Source of the DNA: Chitinophaga sp. S165
Lineage (GTDB): Bacteria > Bacteroidota > Bacteroidia > Chitinophagales > Chitinophagaceae
Direction: 5' to 3'
DNA length: 64,000 bases
Assembly (NCBI RefSeq): GCF_003182155.1
Contig: NZ_QGTG01000003.1
Span: 124,001-188,000 of the forward strand
The position numbers and the translations under genes are program-made. The notes beneath the pieces were generated by a model. The model saw only the letters and a list, made by a program, of their open reading frames with translations. It was not told the DNA's origin and made no database searches. Positions within the stretch are counted from its first letter, which is position 1. Each line of letters opens with the position of its first letter. Below, in pieces: positions 1 through 8,500 of this stretch.

Positions 1-221
1 TCGTTCTCTTCAAATAATATTGTTTGGATATATCCTGCTGCCCTTGCAGAAACAGGATTGATATATGCTTCTACCTGTGCATCGTTCGTTTCTTCAAATT
101 GTTTTGATCTTCTGAACATCTTATAGAAATAGATAAGGGCTATGATGATGATAGTGACCGCAATAGTGGTCATTATGATCTGGCTGATCTTTTTTCCGGT
201 TTTATTGGCTGTTTGTGACAT
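1..221 (-). CDS. HlyD/EmrA-family efflux adaptor, N-terminal part (runs off the window)
   Basis: Partial gene read directly from the complement; the start codon is at 219-221 and the frame is open to base 1 (73 codons). The peptide starts MSQTANKTGKKISQ, has one N-terminal membrane segment (about residues 15-33) and then the TNDAQVEAYINPVSARAAGYI motif typical of periplasmic adaptor (membrane fusion) proteins of the EmrA/HlyD type. The family links an inner-membrane pump to a TolC channel. It is third in a TetR-TolC-HlyD operon, 37 bp after the TolC gene; the pump itself would lie left of the window. Confidence 0.85.
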   Translation of the reverse strand, partial: MSQTANKTGKKISQIIMTTIAVTIIIIALIYFYKMFRRSKQFEETNDAQVEAYINPVSARAAGYIQTILFEEN

Positions 222-258
222 ATCTTAAGGTTTAAGAGTTTAATGAAAGGAATGCTGA

Positions 259-1584
259 TCAGAGTTTACCGGTTGTATACAATAGTCTGTAGTAAAAGGC
301 CAGAGCGTCTGTCTGAGATCTGATAAGATTATATTTTGACTCCAGGTAAAGGTTGTCTGCATCCAGCAGATCGGTGAGCAGTGCCAGCTGGTTAAAGTAT
401 TTGGCGCTGACGATCTTATAGTTGGCGCTTGCCTGCGCTATGGAAGATTCGGCAACCGTTATCCTGTGAAGAGATTCGTTGTATTTGATGTGCAGGGCGT
501 TCGCTTCCTGGTTTGCATCGTCCCTGATGACAGACTCCTGTGTCTGTAATGCGCTCAGCCGGATCTTTGCCGCCCTTTCCTTATCCTTATTGTGATATAT
601 TGACGAGATCGCATATTGTGCCCTTATTCCGATAAACCCTACTGAAAATGCCTGGTCTTTCGGAGGGAACATCAGGTTGTTGGGATAGTTCACACCATAG
701 GCGGAGAAGGCCTGTAATGTAGGCAGGTAAGCACCCCTGATAGCTTTGATCCTGTTTTCCAGCAGTTTTTGTTGTTGCTGCGTTCTTAGTACGGCATAGG
801 AAGTTTGCCGGGCGTTGGTGACAAAGTCAGTGAGTGATGCAGGCGCCGGCTTTTCACCGCTCACAGAGTCTGTCGGAATGATCTGTGTATGTTCAGGAAG
901 GTCCAGGAGCACACTCAGTCTGGAAACAGCAATGGCAAGGTCGTTTTCATTTTGCTCACGGCTTAGTTTCTGGTTGTCCAGGATCAGCTGTGCTCTTAGC
1001 AGGTCACTCCTTGTCACCCGCTGGTTCCGGAAGAGTGCGTCGATATTTTTAACACGTGTTTCTGCGCGTCTTATCTGTTCGGTGATAACAGTGTCCTGTT
1101 CTGTTAGTCGTATAATGTTAAGGTAAGCGGATATGGCTTGAAGGTATATGTTACCGGACAGGTCGAGTGTGTTCAGTGATGCGAGGTCCTTTCTGATCTG
1201 TTGTTCCCTGATAGCGGCATTTTGTCTGCCACCTGCAAATATAGTTACAGAAGACTCCATGCCCAGGGCTGCGCTGTTGGCGGTAGGGGGGCGGGTTATA
1301 GAATGTCCGTCGGAGAGTCCGCCGTCATAGAGCGTCACTTTACTGAAGCGCTGATAACTGCCGTTTATGCCTACATAAGGAAGCTTGCTGATCTTCGCGT
1401 CCTTGAGCTCTGCGCTTACTGCGTCTTCTTCTGTCTGTGAAATACTGATCTGCCTGTTCTTTTGCTTTGCCAGCTGCAGTACGTCCTGTAATGACATTTT
1501 ATAGATGGAATCCTGTGCGAACGAAGGTAAAGTGAATACGATCGCAGACAGGGCAGTAAGCGCCTGTTTAACTATACTTTTCAT
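259..1584 (-). CDS. TolC-family outer membrane efflux protein
   Basis: 441 residues, a normal length for an outer membrane efflux channel. There is an N-terminal signal peptide ending near residue 23 (LPSFAQ), then MSLQDVLQLAKQKN, the usual opening helix of TolC-like proteins, and long alpha-helical stretches rich in Gln, Ala and Asn with the internal duplication expected of the family. It should trimerise to form a channel-tunnel that works with the HlyD-type adaptor encoded just downstream. It starts 17 bp after the TetR gene, so the three genes are probably one transcript. The substrate is not predictable from sequence; the family covers drugs, dyes and secreted metabolites. Confidence 0.92.
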   Translation of the reverse strand: MKSIVKQALTALSAIVFTLPSFAQDSIYKMSLQDVLQLAKQKNRQISISQTEEDAVSAELKDAKISKLPYVGINGSYQRFSKVTLYDGGLSDGHSITRPPTANSAALGMESSVTIFAGGRQNAAIREQQIRKDLASLNTLDLSGNIYLQAISAYLNIIRLTEQDTVITEQIRRAETRVKNIDALFRNQRVTRSDLLRAQLILDNQKLSREQNENDLAIAVSRLSVLLDLPEHTQIIPTDSVSGEKPAPASLTDFVTNARQTSYAVLRTQQQQKLLENRIKAIRGAYLPTLQAFSAYGVNYPNNLMFPPKDQAFSVGFIGIRAQYAISSIYHNKDKERAAKIRLSALQTQESVIRDDANQEANALHIKYNESLHRITVAESSIAQASANYKIVSAKYFNQLALLTDLLDADNLYLESKYNLIRSQTDALAFYYRLLYTTGKL

Positions 1585-1601
1585 GGTAACTGATACTTTA
1601 A

Positions 1602-2231
1602 TTAATGCTGATGTAACAGGGAGGCGTAAGGAAGGCAGAGTTGGTGATGAACGAAATCTCTGATGCGGTCTACGATCTGCTCTTCAGCTATTTCTTCCAG
1701 GTTGAGCAATTCACTGGCAAGCGGAGACCTGCCGATGACCTGATGCAACAGGTGAAATAGTGTCATTAAAAACAGATCTATGTCCACGTTGCGGAATTCT
1801 TTTTTGGCAATGCCTTCTTCTATCACTTTCCTGAATATACTGACGATTGATTTTGCATTATTTAAGATGATTCCCTTAAAGAAATAGTCCCTGAAAGAAA
1901 AGAGCTCGCTATTCAGCATACGGTAGAAATAGAAATTATCCCTGATGTCGGCGACGTAAACTGAGATATACTTTTCCAGCTTTTCCAGGCTGGTAGCTTC
2001 AGCATTTACGTGCAAGGTCCTCAATGATTCATCCAGGAGGCGGAATTTCCGTTCAAAGATGGCCCTGTACAATTGCTCTTTGGACTCAAAGTGATAATAT
2101 ATAAGCGCCGCATTGGTTTCTGCTTTGGCTGCAATATCCCTAACGGTCGTTCCCTCGTAACCATTTTCTGCAAACATTGCTTCTGCCGTAGCCAGAAGTA
2201 AATGTTTGTTATGATTTTTCTGCTCTTTCAT
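1602..2231 (-). CDS. TetR/AcrR-family transcriptional regulator of the efflux operon
   Basis: 209 residues. The N-terminal helix-turn-helix is clear at about residues 10-57: ATAEAMFAENGYEGTTVRDI, then ALIYYHFESKEQLYRAIF, the standard TetR recognition-helix region. The C-terminal part resembles AcrR-type ligand-binding domains. It is the first gene of the TetR-TolC-HlyD operon, so the likely role is local repression of the pump, relieved by a ligand. A weak TGAC-AAAG-GTCA inverted repeat lies 15-26 bp upstream of the start codon and could be its operator, but half-sites of four bases are too short to be sure. Confidence 0.9.
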   Translation of the reverse strand: MKEQKNHNKHLLLATAEAMFAENGYEGTTVRDIAAKAETNAALIYYHFESKEQLYRAIFERKFRLLDESLRTLHVNAEATSLEKLEKYISVYVADIRDNFYFYRMLNSELFSFRDYFFKGIILNNAKSIVSIFRKVIEEGIAKKEFRNVDIDLFLMTLFHLLHQVIGRSPLASELLNLEEIAEEQIVDRIRDFVHHQLCLPYASLLHQH

Positions 2232-2385
2232 GTCTTAGATCGTTATGACAAAGGTCACACAGAAAGAGGCGCGGAGCAAGGGCGGAATGACGGACAGTTT
2301 TGTCAATTTCTCGGGTGGAAGGGAAGGATTGGTCCTTTATGCGGTTGTTTTGGTTCGAATAGCGGCAGTGGTTTGATACTAACGG

Positions 2386-3264
2386 TCAGGTAAGTGTGTT
2401 GCGGTAGGAGAGAGGCGACATACCGGTGTTGACCTTGAAGAATTTACCGAAAACGGATTGGTCGGAGAAGTTAAGCAGGTCACTTATCTGGGAAATGCTC
2501 AGGTCTTTTCGTTGCAGCAATACTTTAGCTTCGAGTACAAGGGTCTGATCAATCCATTCTCCTGCAGTGCGTCCGGTTTGTTCTTTTATGACCTCTGAAA
2601 GGTGTTTAGGCGTTACATTGAGGTGGGATGCATAGAACCTGACGGAGTGTTGCTGCAAAACTTCCTTCGCAAGCAGTGTCTTGAAATTGGCCAGCAGGGG
2701 ATTAGTCCTGGCGGATGTTCCGGGAGCGACCTTTTTTATCTGTGCGGAGGTAACATCTATTTCACAAAGCAGGATGTTCAGGTAACTTCTGATAATCGTA
2801 GCAGCATGAACGTGACCTTCCTGGATAGTGCCACGCAATAAGTTATAGATGGTAGAGAATCTTTCCACCTGTTCTTCCGGCAGGGGAATGATGTGGGAAT
2901 CTTCATGTTCAAAAAAACTGTATTTCAGCAGGGAGAAAATATCGGACTGGTTTTGAAGGAAGAAGGCTTCTTTGAACAGGATCAGGTCCAGCAGCGGATT
3001 ACTTTCCACTTTGTTGATGCTGCGTATAATATATGGCGGCATGGTTAGCAGGCAGGGACCGGTAATGACGCCTGAACTTAAGCCGACGTTCACATTCAGC
3101 TGGCCTCTTTTAAGGAAGGCAATGGCATATGCATCTGTCCTGAAGGGTAGCTCAATAGCGGGAATATAGTTTTCCTCTCCGATGAAAAGAAAATCTTCGT
3201 TCCTGTCAGCAAGTGAAAAGACGTCAGACAGCTTTGAGATATTGTATATAGATATAGCCTTCAT
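2386..3264 (-). CDS. AraC-family transcriptional regulator
   Basis: 292 residues with the two-part AraC layout. The N-terminal half is a cupin-like sensing domain (AFLKRGQLNVNVGLSSGVIT, residues about 48-70). The C-terminal half carries two helix-turn-helix units: FYASHLNVTPKHLSEVIKEQ, then LSISQISDLLNFSDQSVFGKFF and the closing GMSPLSYR motif. This type in Bacteroidota often controls a nearby oxidoreductase or hydrolase, but here no such gene is adjacent: the upstream gene starts 155 bp away with its own regulator context, and two coiled-coil proteins lie on the other side. The target is unknown. Confidence 0.88.
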   Translation of the reverse strand: MKAISIYNISKLSDVFSLADRNEDFLFIGEENYIPAIELPFRTDAYAIAFLKRGQLNVNVGLSSGVITGPCLLTMPPYIIRSINKVESNPLLDLILFKEAFFLQNQSDIFSLLKYSFFEHEDSHIIPLPEEQVERFSTIYNLLRGTIQEGHVHAATIIRSYLNILLCEIDVTSAQIKKVAPGTSARTNPLLANFKTLLAKEVLQQHSVRFYASHLNVTPKHLSEVIKEQTGRTAGEWIDQTLVLEAKVLLQRKDLSISQISDLLNFSDQSVFGKFFKVNTGMSPLSYRNTLT

Positions 3265-3326
3265 CCACAGTACGATGGTAAATGAGGCAAGTTAGTTAAA
3301 AATGTGAGTAATTAAGGCTTATAGCC

Positions 3327-3902
3327 CTAATTACCCGCAATAAGTGCAGCGACGAGTGCTCCTATCACTGCGCCTCCGATCCCGAATTTAAGGGCCCTGG
3401 AATTCCTTTTTTTACGTTCTTCCTCCAGCATCTTACGGGAGTCTTCCAGGAGCTTTTGTGTTTCCACGAGGCTGCTGGTGGCTTTATCCAGTGAGGAGGA
3501 AATGCCCTGGAGGCTTAAGCTGGTCCTATCCATGAACGCGAGTGAGCTGCCGGACAGTGAGTCGAACTGCTGTTTCAACTGCTGGTAATAGAATTCTTTT
3601 TGCCGCAGCATGGTGTCTTGCTGGTGGATCATACTTTCATAGCTGTCCATGATTCCCTTGAAAGAGCTGTTGCCCTGGCGGGTTTTATCATAGAACTTCT
3701 TGTAGATGTTAAAGGTGGTCTTATTCAATATAAAGGCGGTATCGCATTTAATAAGCAGGGTATCGTCCCTGTAAATGCTGTAGATGCTGATACCGGAACT
3801 GTCTTTAAATGTTTTCAGGCGGTCCTGCGAGTAGCCCTGTGTGGCGGCAAGGCAGCATAATATCGCAAGCAGCAGCTTGTGGTGGAAGGTGAATGGTTTC
3901 AT
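3327..3902 (-). CDS. Hypothetical secreted coiled-coil protein with a C-terminal membrane anchor
   Basis: 191 residues, no family recognised. A signal peptide ends at about residue 25 (AATQGYSQ). The next section (FKDSSGISIYSIYRDDTLLI) looks like a small beta-rich part. Residues about 85-165 are strongly heptad-like (QQLKQQFDSLSGSS, LEDSRKMLEEERKKRN), suggesting a coiled coil. The last 20 residues are a Gly/Ala-rich hydrophobic segment (GIGGAVIGALVAALIAGN) preceded by basic residues, so it may be anchored at the C-terminus. It follows the gene at 3917-4306 by 14 bp, and that gene also encodes a membrane-anchored coiled coil; the two are probably co-transcribed and may interact. Confidence 0.7.
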   Translation of the reverse strand: MKPFTFHHKLLLAILCCLAATQGYSQDRLKTFKDSSGISIYSIYRDDTLLIKCDTAFILNKTTFNIYKKFYDKTRQGNSSFKGIMDSYESMIHQQDTMLRQKEFYYQQLKQQFDSLSGSSLAFMDRTSLSLQGISSSLDKATSSLVETQKLLEDSRKMLEEERKKRNSRALKFGIGGAVIGALVAALIAGN

Positions 3903-3916
3903 ATGTCATTATCGGT

Positions 3917-4306
3917 TTACAGGGGTTTTACTTCGATCGGAGGAAGGCTGTCTGTGGCTTTGAGTTCTTCTTTAAAGTTTTTCACTTTTGCATTTAGTTC
4001 ATCAAGTGTCTCTTTTAATTTGGCATTTGATTTTGCTTCCTCGATTTCTTTTTTAGTGTTTAAAATGGAAACGTTGGCCTGGATGTTCTTAATATAATAT
4101 TTGAACTTGTCCACGTCTCCCTGCAGAGAATCCAGCCTCGAACGGGAGGCGTTGATGTAGTTAAGCGCTGTATCAATGTTTCTCTGAGAGGCTTCGATAT
4201 TTTTCTGGATCTGTTTTAACTGGCTTTTCTCAAAGAAGGTAATGATCGCGTTAATAAACGTAAGCGCAAGTACAATGTAAATGACGATACGGAGTGATTT
4301 GTCCAT
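3917..4306 (-). CDS. Hypothetical small membrane-anchored coiled-coil protein
   Basis: 129 residues. One N-terminal transmembrane helix (IVIYIVLALTFINAIITFF, about residues 7-25) is followed by roughly 90 residues of near-continuous coiled coil (QLKQIQKNIEASQRNIDTAL, EIEEAKSNAKLKETLDELNA). It ends in a short Pro-rich tail (LPPIEVKPL). No enzyme motif is present and I do not recognise the family. It is the upstream partner of the coiled-coil gene at 3327-3902, in a likely two-gene operon. Confidence 0.7.
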   Translation of the reverse strand: MDKSLRIVIYIVLALTFINAIITFFEKSQLKQIQKNIEASQRNIDTALNYINASRSRLDSLQGDVDKFKYYIKNIQANVSILNTKKEIEEAKSNAKLKETLDELNAKVKNFKEELKATDSLPPIEVKPL

Positions 4307-4451
4307 TTAGAAAAGGGGTGTTTTGGGGCTATTAATAATAGTATATATACACAGCTGGCAGGATAGCTGGAATATAAAGTTAAAATTAATATTCAAATGA
4401 TAAAAATTTAATTTATCAGTCTGAATCGCCTGCCAGCGGTGCTTTGGGCGC

Positions 4452-5060
4452 TTATACGGCCTTGCGTGCGCCGTGGATATTGATCTTCTCCAGCAGCTCT
4501 ACTATCGAGCTGATTTCCAGTTTTTTAAAGATGCGGGTCTTGTATGTGCTGACGGTTGTGAGCTGCAGCTCCATCTTTGCCGCTATTTTTAGTAAAGGAA
4601 GTCCCTTGCTGAGCAGGTTCATGACCTCTATTTCACGAGAGGAAAGTTGTGACAAAGGATTTGAAGAGGATGGAACATACACCGGCTGACCTTTTTCCCC
4701 CTTTAAGAGGGATGACAGTGCCAGTTGTATTTCATCACAGGTAGAGTTTTTACAGAGAAATCCGTCTGTGGCCTGGTGTAACGAATCGATGATCCTGGCT
4801 TTCTCGTCACGGGAAGAAAACAGCATGATCCTGGTAGCGGGATCCAGTTTTCTGACCGTATTTATCATTGACAAGGTATCAATACCCTGGAAATACCGGC
4901 TTAGTATAAGCAGGTTGAAAGATTGTCTTTTCATGGCAGCCATGGCATCATCTGCCGTTTCTACCATCAATACCGTAACCGGTGCGGGCAACAGGCTAAT
5001 GATCTGAGACAAGCCATCACGCATGATGGATGGTTCGTGGGCAATAAGGATATAGTTCAT
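4452..5060 (-). CDS. NarL/LuxR-type response regulator with a degenerate receiver domain
   Basis: 202 residues. The C-terminal LuxR helix-turn-helix is intact (about 134-197: LSSREIEVMNLLSKGLPLLK, then TVSTYKTRIFKKLEI). The N-terminal receiver keeps the fold and the switch Lys (GFLCK, K104). The acidic pocket is gone, however: the usual IVDDHP is IAHEPS, and the phospho-acceptor Asp is Ser54 (LLILSRYF). It therefore probably works without aspartyl phosphorylation, or through another signal. The gene is divergent from the giant adhesin operon, separated by 482 bp holding a palindrome and phased direct repeats, so I infer that it controls that operon. Confidence 0.88.
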   Translation of the reverse strand: MNYILIAHEPSIMRDGLSQIISLLPAPVTVLMVETADDAMAAMKRQSFNLLILSRYFQGIDTLSMINTVRKLDPATRIMLFSSRDEKARIIDSLHQATDGFLCKNSTCDEIQLALSSLLKGEKGQPVYVPSSSNPLSQLSSREIEVMNLLSKGLPLLKIAAKMELQLTTVSTYKTRIFKKLEISSIVELLEKINIHGARKAV

Positions 5061-5151
5061 TCACTAATGGATAAATAGGTATATGGTTATGTGGCCTTCA
5101 AGGCATAGGAAACAAAATTAAAATATTTTAACATATAAGCGTGACTACAGT

Positions 5152-5171
5152 TTGTAGTAATTGTACTACAA
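5152..5171. promoter_or_regulatory. Palindromic operator-like site
   Basis: TTGTAGTA-ATTG-TACTACAA: both 8-base arms match perfectly around a 4-base centre. It lies about 91 bp upstream of the LuxR-type regulator start and about 370 bp upstream of the adhesin start. The size and symmetry fit a dimeric regulator site, for example the neighbouring NarL/LuxR protein; that pairing is inference. Confidence 0.5.
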
Positions 5172-5262
5172 GTATGTCAAATATCTACTATGCATGTATG
5201 AGGGATGGTTGACTAATTTTGTCGCGCAAAACCGACCTCTTCGTATAGGTGTTTTGTATAGA

Positions 5263-5292
5263 AGATACTATGAAGATACTATAAGATACTAT
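5263..5292. repeat. Three helically phased direct repeats (AGATACTAT)
   Basis: AGATACTAT occurs at 5263-5271, 5274-5282 and 5284-5292. Start-to-start spacings of 11 and 10 bp put all three on one face of the helix. This is the geometry of a tandem activator-binding site. It lies about 250 bp upstream of the adhesin start codon. Confidence 0.6.
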
Positions 5293-5542
5293 GTTGTTGA
5301 TAAGATAAGAACTCAAGAGAAGACCCGAACCTGTGGATATGAACCCTGTGAATTAAATGAGAATGAGATGGCTATAATATAATAGGGAAACCGCTAAGTT
5401 TCTAAGGGAATCCCCATGCCGTTTCTATCGCAACACTACTCTTACAAAAATATTGCAGGACAATCAGGCATTGTCGTGCGGGGACGATTATGTCCGTGCG
5501 GGAAGCTGTTCCGCCGGAGTATTTATTACTTATCCGATACTT

Positions 5543-8500
5543 ATGAATAGACTTTACAAAGTAACGTTTTCCCTTTTATTACTCATGTCCGGTGTGTTAG
5601 CCGGCCATCGTGGCTATGCGGAAGGTTCGAAAGACCTGTATCCGAATGGCGTAGCCGGTGGCCGTGCGTTCCTTGTTTCCACAACAGGGACGAAGATACC
5701 GGGATGGACGTTAACTAACAGGGGAGTACACTATGCTTATCTTAAAGTGGGAGAAACCCTGGGAGCGGCCAGTAGTGCACAGGGGATAGGTTCAGGACAG
5801 ATCATCCTGACAGCGCCTGATGGTACTGTGTATACCTCAACCCTGAATAGTAATACTGTCGGACAGATCGCTAACCGTACGCAGGAAAAGCAAGGTCCGT
5901 GGGTAGGTTATACTCCTTTTACGCGGGTGGCAGGCGCCGGTCAGTCGGGCTTATGGAAAATAGAATTGTTGTCAACCAATCCTCCTGCTACGATATCTGA
6001 AGCTGGCGATAATATCGCAGCTAACGCAGACTGGACACAGAATCCGGCGAGCAGCGCTATCGCTGCCTGGGATGTTTCCGTTAGAAGTGCGGGAGGGACG
6101 ATCATACCTGGAAGGGTATATACGAATGTGTTGAATATGTTTGTGCAGGCTGGTAACTACCAGGGTATTATCTATGTGTTGACCAAAGACGGTTATGTTT
6201 ATAAAGTAAATAATAACGGATCAAGCGGTATTGGTTTTGTAGGTTTTGTGAATAATAAGGGGCTTACTACAACGAATACTGATGCAGGTGAGCCTATCTA
6301 TAAAAGCCTGGCAGGAACAGCCGTTGGGACCGACTTTTTTACCTGGGACCCGCGAGCTGATGATGGTGTATACAGTGTAACGCACAAGATGTTTTATAAC
6401 CTGCCTGCTACTGACATGCCGGCTTCCGCCGCCATGCCGGGAAACAAAACAACCTGGCTGAGAGGTACGAAGATCATCCCTACGGTGACCAATATCAGCG
6501 TAGACGGTGTGGAAGGTACTGCTGGCCAGGTGAGCAAAAAAGGTGCTTATATTAAATTTACTGCCAGCACTGGTGGTACTTATCGCATCTCGCTGGTAGG
6601 GAGCGGTTCGTTTGTGACGAGGAAGATGACAGGAACTGCTGTCGTTGGAAGCAATAGCATTTTCTGGGATGGAAAGGACGGTGCGGGCGTGTCGCCTGCA
6701 TTAGGTACTGCATCGGTCACCGCCAACATACAGCTGCAAGGTGCGGAGATCCATTTTCCCTTTATCGACGTGGAAGATAATCCCAATGGTCTGATCATCG
6801 AGCAATTGAATGACGACAATAGTGTAAAGGGTGATCTGGTTTTCTGGGATGATGCCAACTTCGGAACAGGGACAGGAGCCAGTAATCCAAGATCCAACGG
6901 CAATACCGGCATTGGTATATCCAGTAATACAAACGGCCACAAATGGAGCAGCAACTACGGAAATGAGCGCGCAATGGATACCTGGACGTATATCCTGGGG
7001 GATATGGCGTCTGAGAACACCACGCTAAACATCATACAGGCCGATCTGGCTATTCAGAGCATAGCGCCTGCTACACCTACAACGCAGGTCTATGTGGGTA
7101 AGACCGTTACTTACAATGTTGTTGTAGTTAACAATGGACCGAGTGATGTAACCGGTGCTCCTTTCGCATTTAAGGTACCCGCTGGTTTTACAGTTGCTGA
7201 TCTGTCGGCCGTTATTGTAAATACAAGTTGCGGTACTGTAAGGAATGCGGCGATTGATGCTTCCGGTAATTATTCAGCATTGCTGGATATGCCTAATGGT
7301 TGTATCATCACTTACAGCTTTACAGGAACCGTCAATCCTTCTCTGGCAGGTAGCAACATCGCTTTGGAAGCTAGTATCATGCGCCCTAAAGACGTAACGG
7401 ACCCCGATGCGACGAACCCGGATGCTACTGTTCCTCCGACGGACCCTCACGTGGAATGTAAGAACGGAGGTACTACGGAGAATTGTAATAACATTAAATA
7501 TAATAGCGGCGTAGCTGTAGTGGCGAGTGCAGACATCGCGGTAACGAAGATCTTGCAGGATGCTACCAAAACAACTTATAGTCCGGGTGAAACAGTGACC
7601 TATCTGTTTACCGTGGAAAATAACGGTCCAAGTACAGCGACGAACGTTCATGTAACAGACGTGGCGCCCGCAGGTACCAGTATTATTGCCTGGGCGGCTA
7701 CAGCAACTGGCGGCATTGCCTTACCTCATGCAACCGGAACGGGCAATATCGATGAAACAATTGCAAGTATTCCGGTAGGCGGAGTAGCAACTTATGTGGT
7801 ACAGGTGAAACTCCCCGGAGCTTATAACAGCGCGTTGAGCAACACCGCGAATGCAACAAGCACCATACATGATGAAGTGCCTGGTAATAATAGCAGTACC
7901 ACTCCCCCTATTACACTTGAATTAGGCGCAGATATTTCTGTTGTTAAGATTGTTCAGAATGCCGGAAAGGCGAATTATGTTCCGGGAGAAGATGTTGTTT
8001 ATGAGATCACTGTTACCAATAATGGTCCTGGTGAAGCGAAAGACGTGAACATAAAAGATGATGCACCTGCCAATGCGATGATCAAGGAATGGTCTGCCAG
8101 TGTGGTGAGCGGTACTGTTTCATTGCCTGCGCCGGCAGGAGCGGGAAATATTGACCAGATCATTTCCAGTATGCCGAATGGCGCGGTAGTAAAATTTGTG
8201 GTGACCGTTACCGCAAATGCCGACCGTACAGGTGGTCTGAGCAATACTGCCACTGCTACTACAGGAAGCCGTGATGATGTACCTGGAAATAATACCGGTA
8301 CTTCAGCAACACTGCCACCGGTCCCGAAGGCTGATGTATCCATTACTAAATCTACTGCGGCGGTATCATACACACCTGGTGAAGATGTAACCTATACTAT
8401 TGTTGTATCTAACAATGGTCCGAGCGACGCACAGAATGTGAGAGTACAGGATCTTGCACCTGCCAATACAAGTATCGATGCATGGACGGCGGCTGTGACC

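Larger units (their letters stand above)
5061..5542. promoter_or_regulatory. Divergent regulatory region between the LuxR-type regulator and the adhesin operon
   Basis: 482 bp without a gene. It holds a perfect 8-bp inverted repeat with a 4-bp centre (5152-5171) and three 9-bp direct repeats AGATACTAT spaced 11 and 10 bp apart (5263-5292). The region is AT-rich. The stretch 5453-5542 is open in frame with the adhesin but reads as non-signal-peptide sequence, so I treat it as leader. No convincing -33/-7 promoter pair was found. Confidence 0.6.

Noticed and set aside
2246..2257. TGAC-AAAG-GTCA inverted repeat as the operator of the efflux TetR
   Set aside because: The 4-bp half-sites are too short for confidence; it was not listed as a feature.
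5453..5542. Adhesin start at the upstream TTG (5453)
   Set aside because: It adds 30 residues before a textbook signal peptide, so ATG 5543 is preferred.
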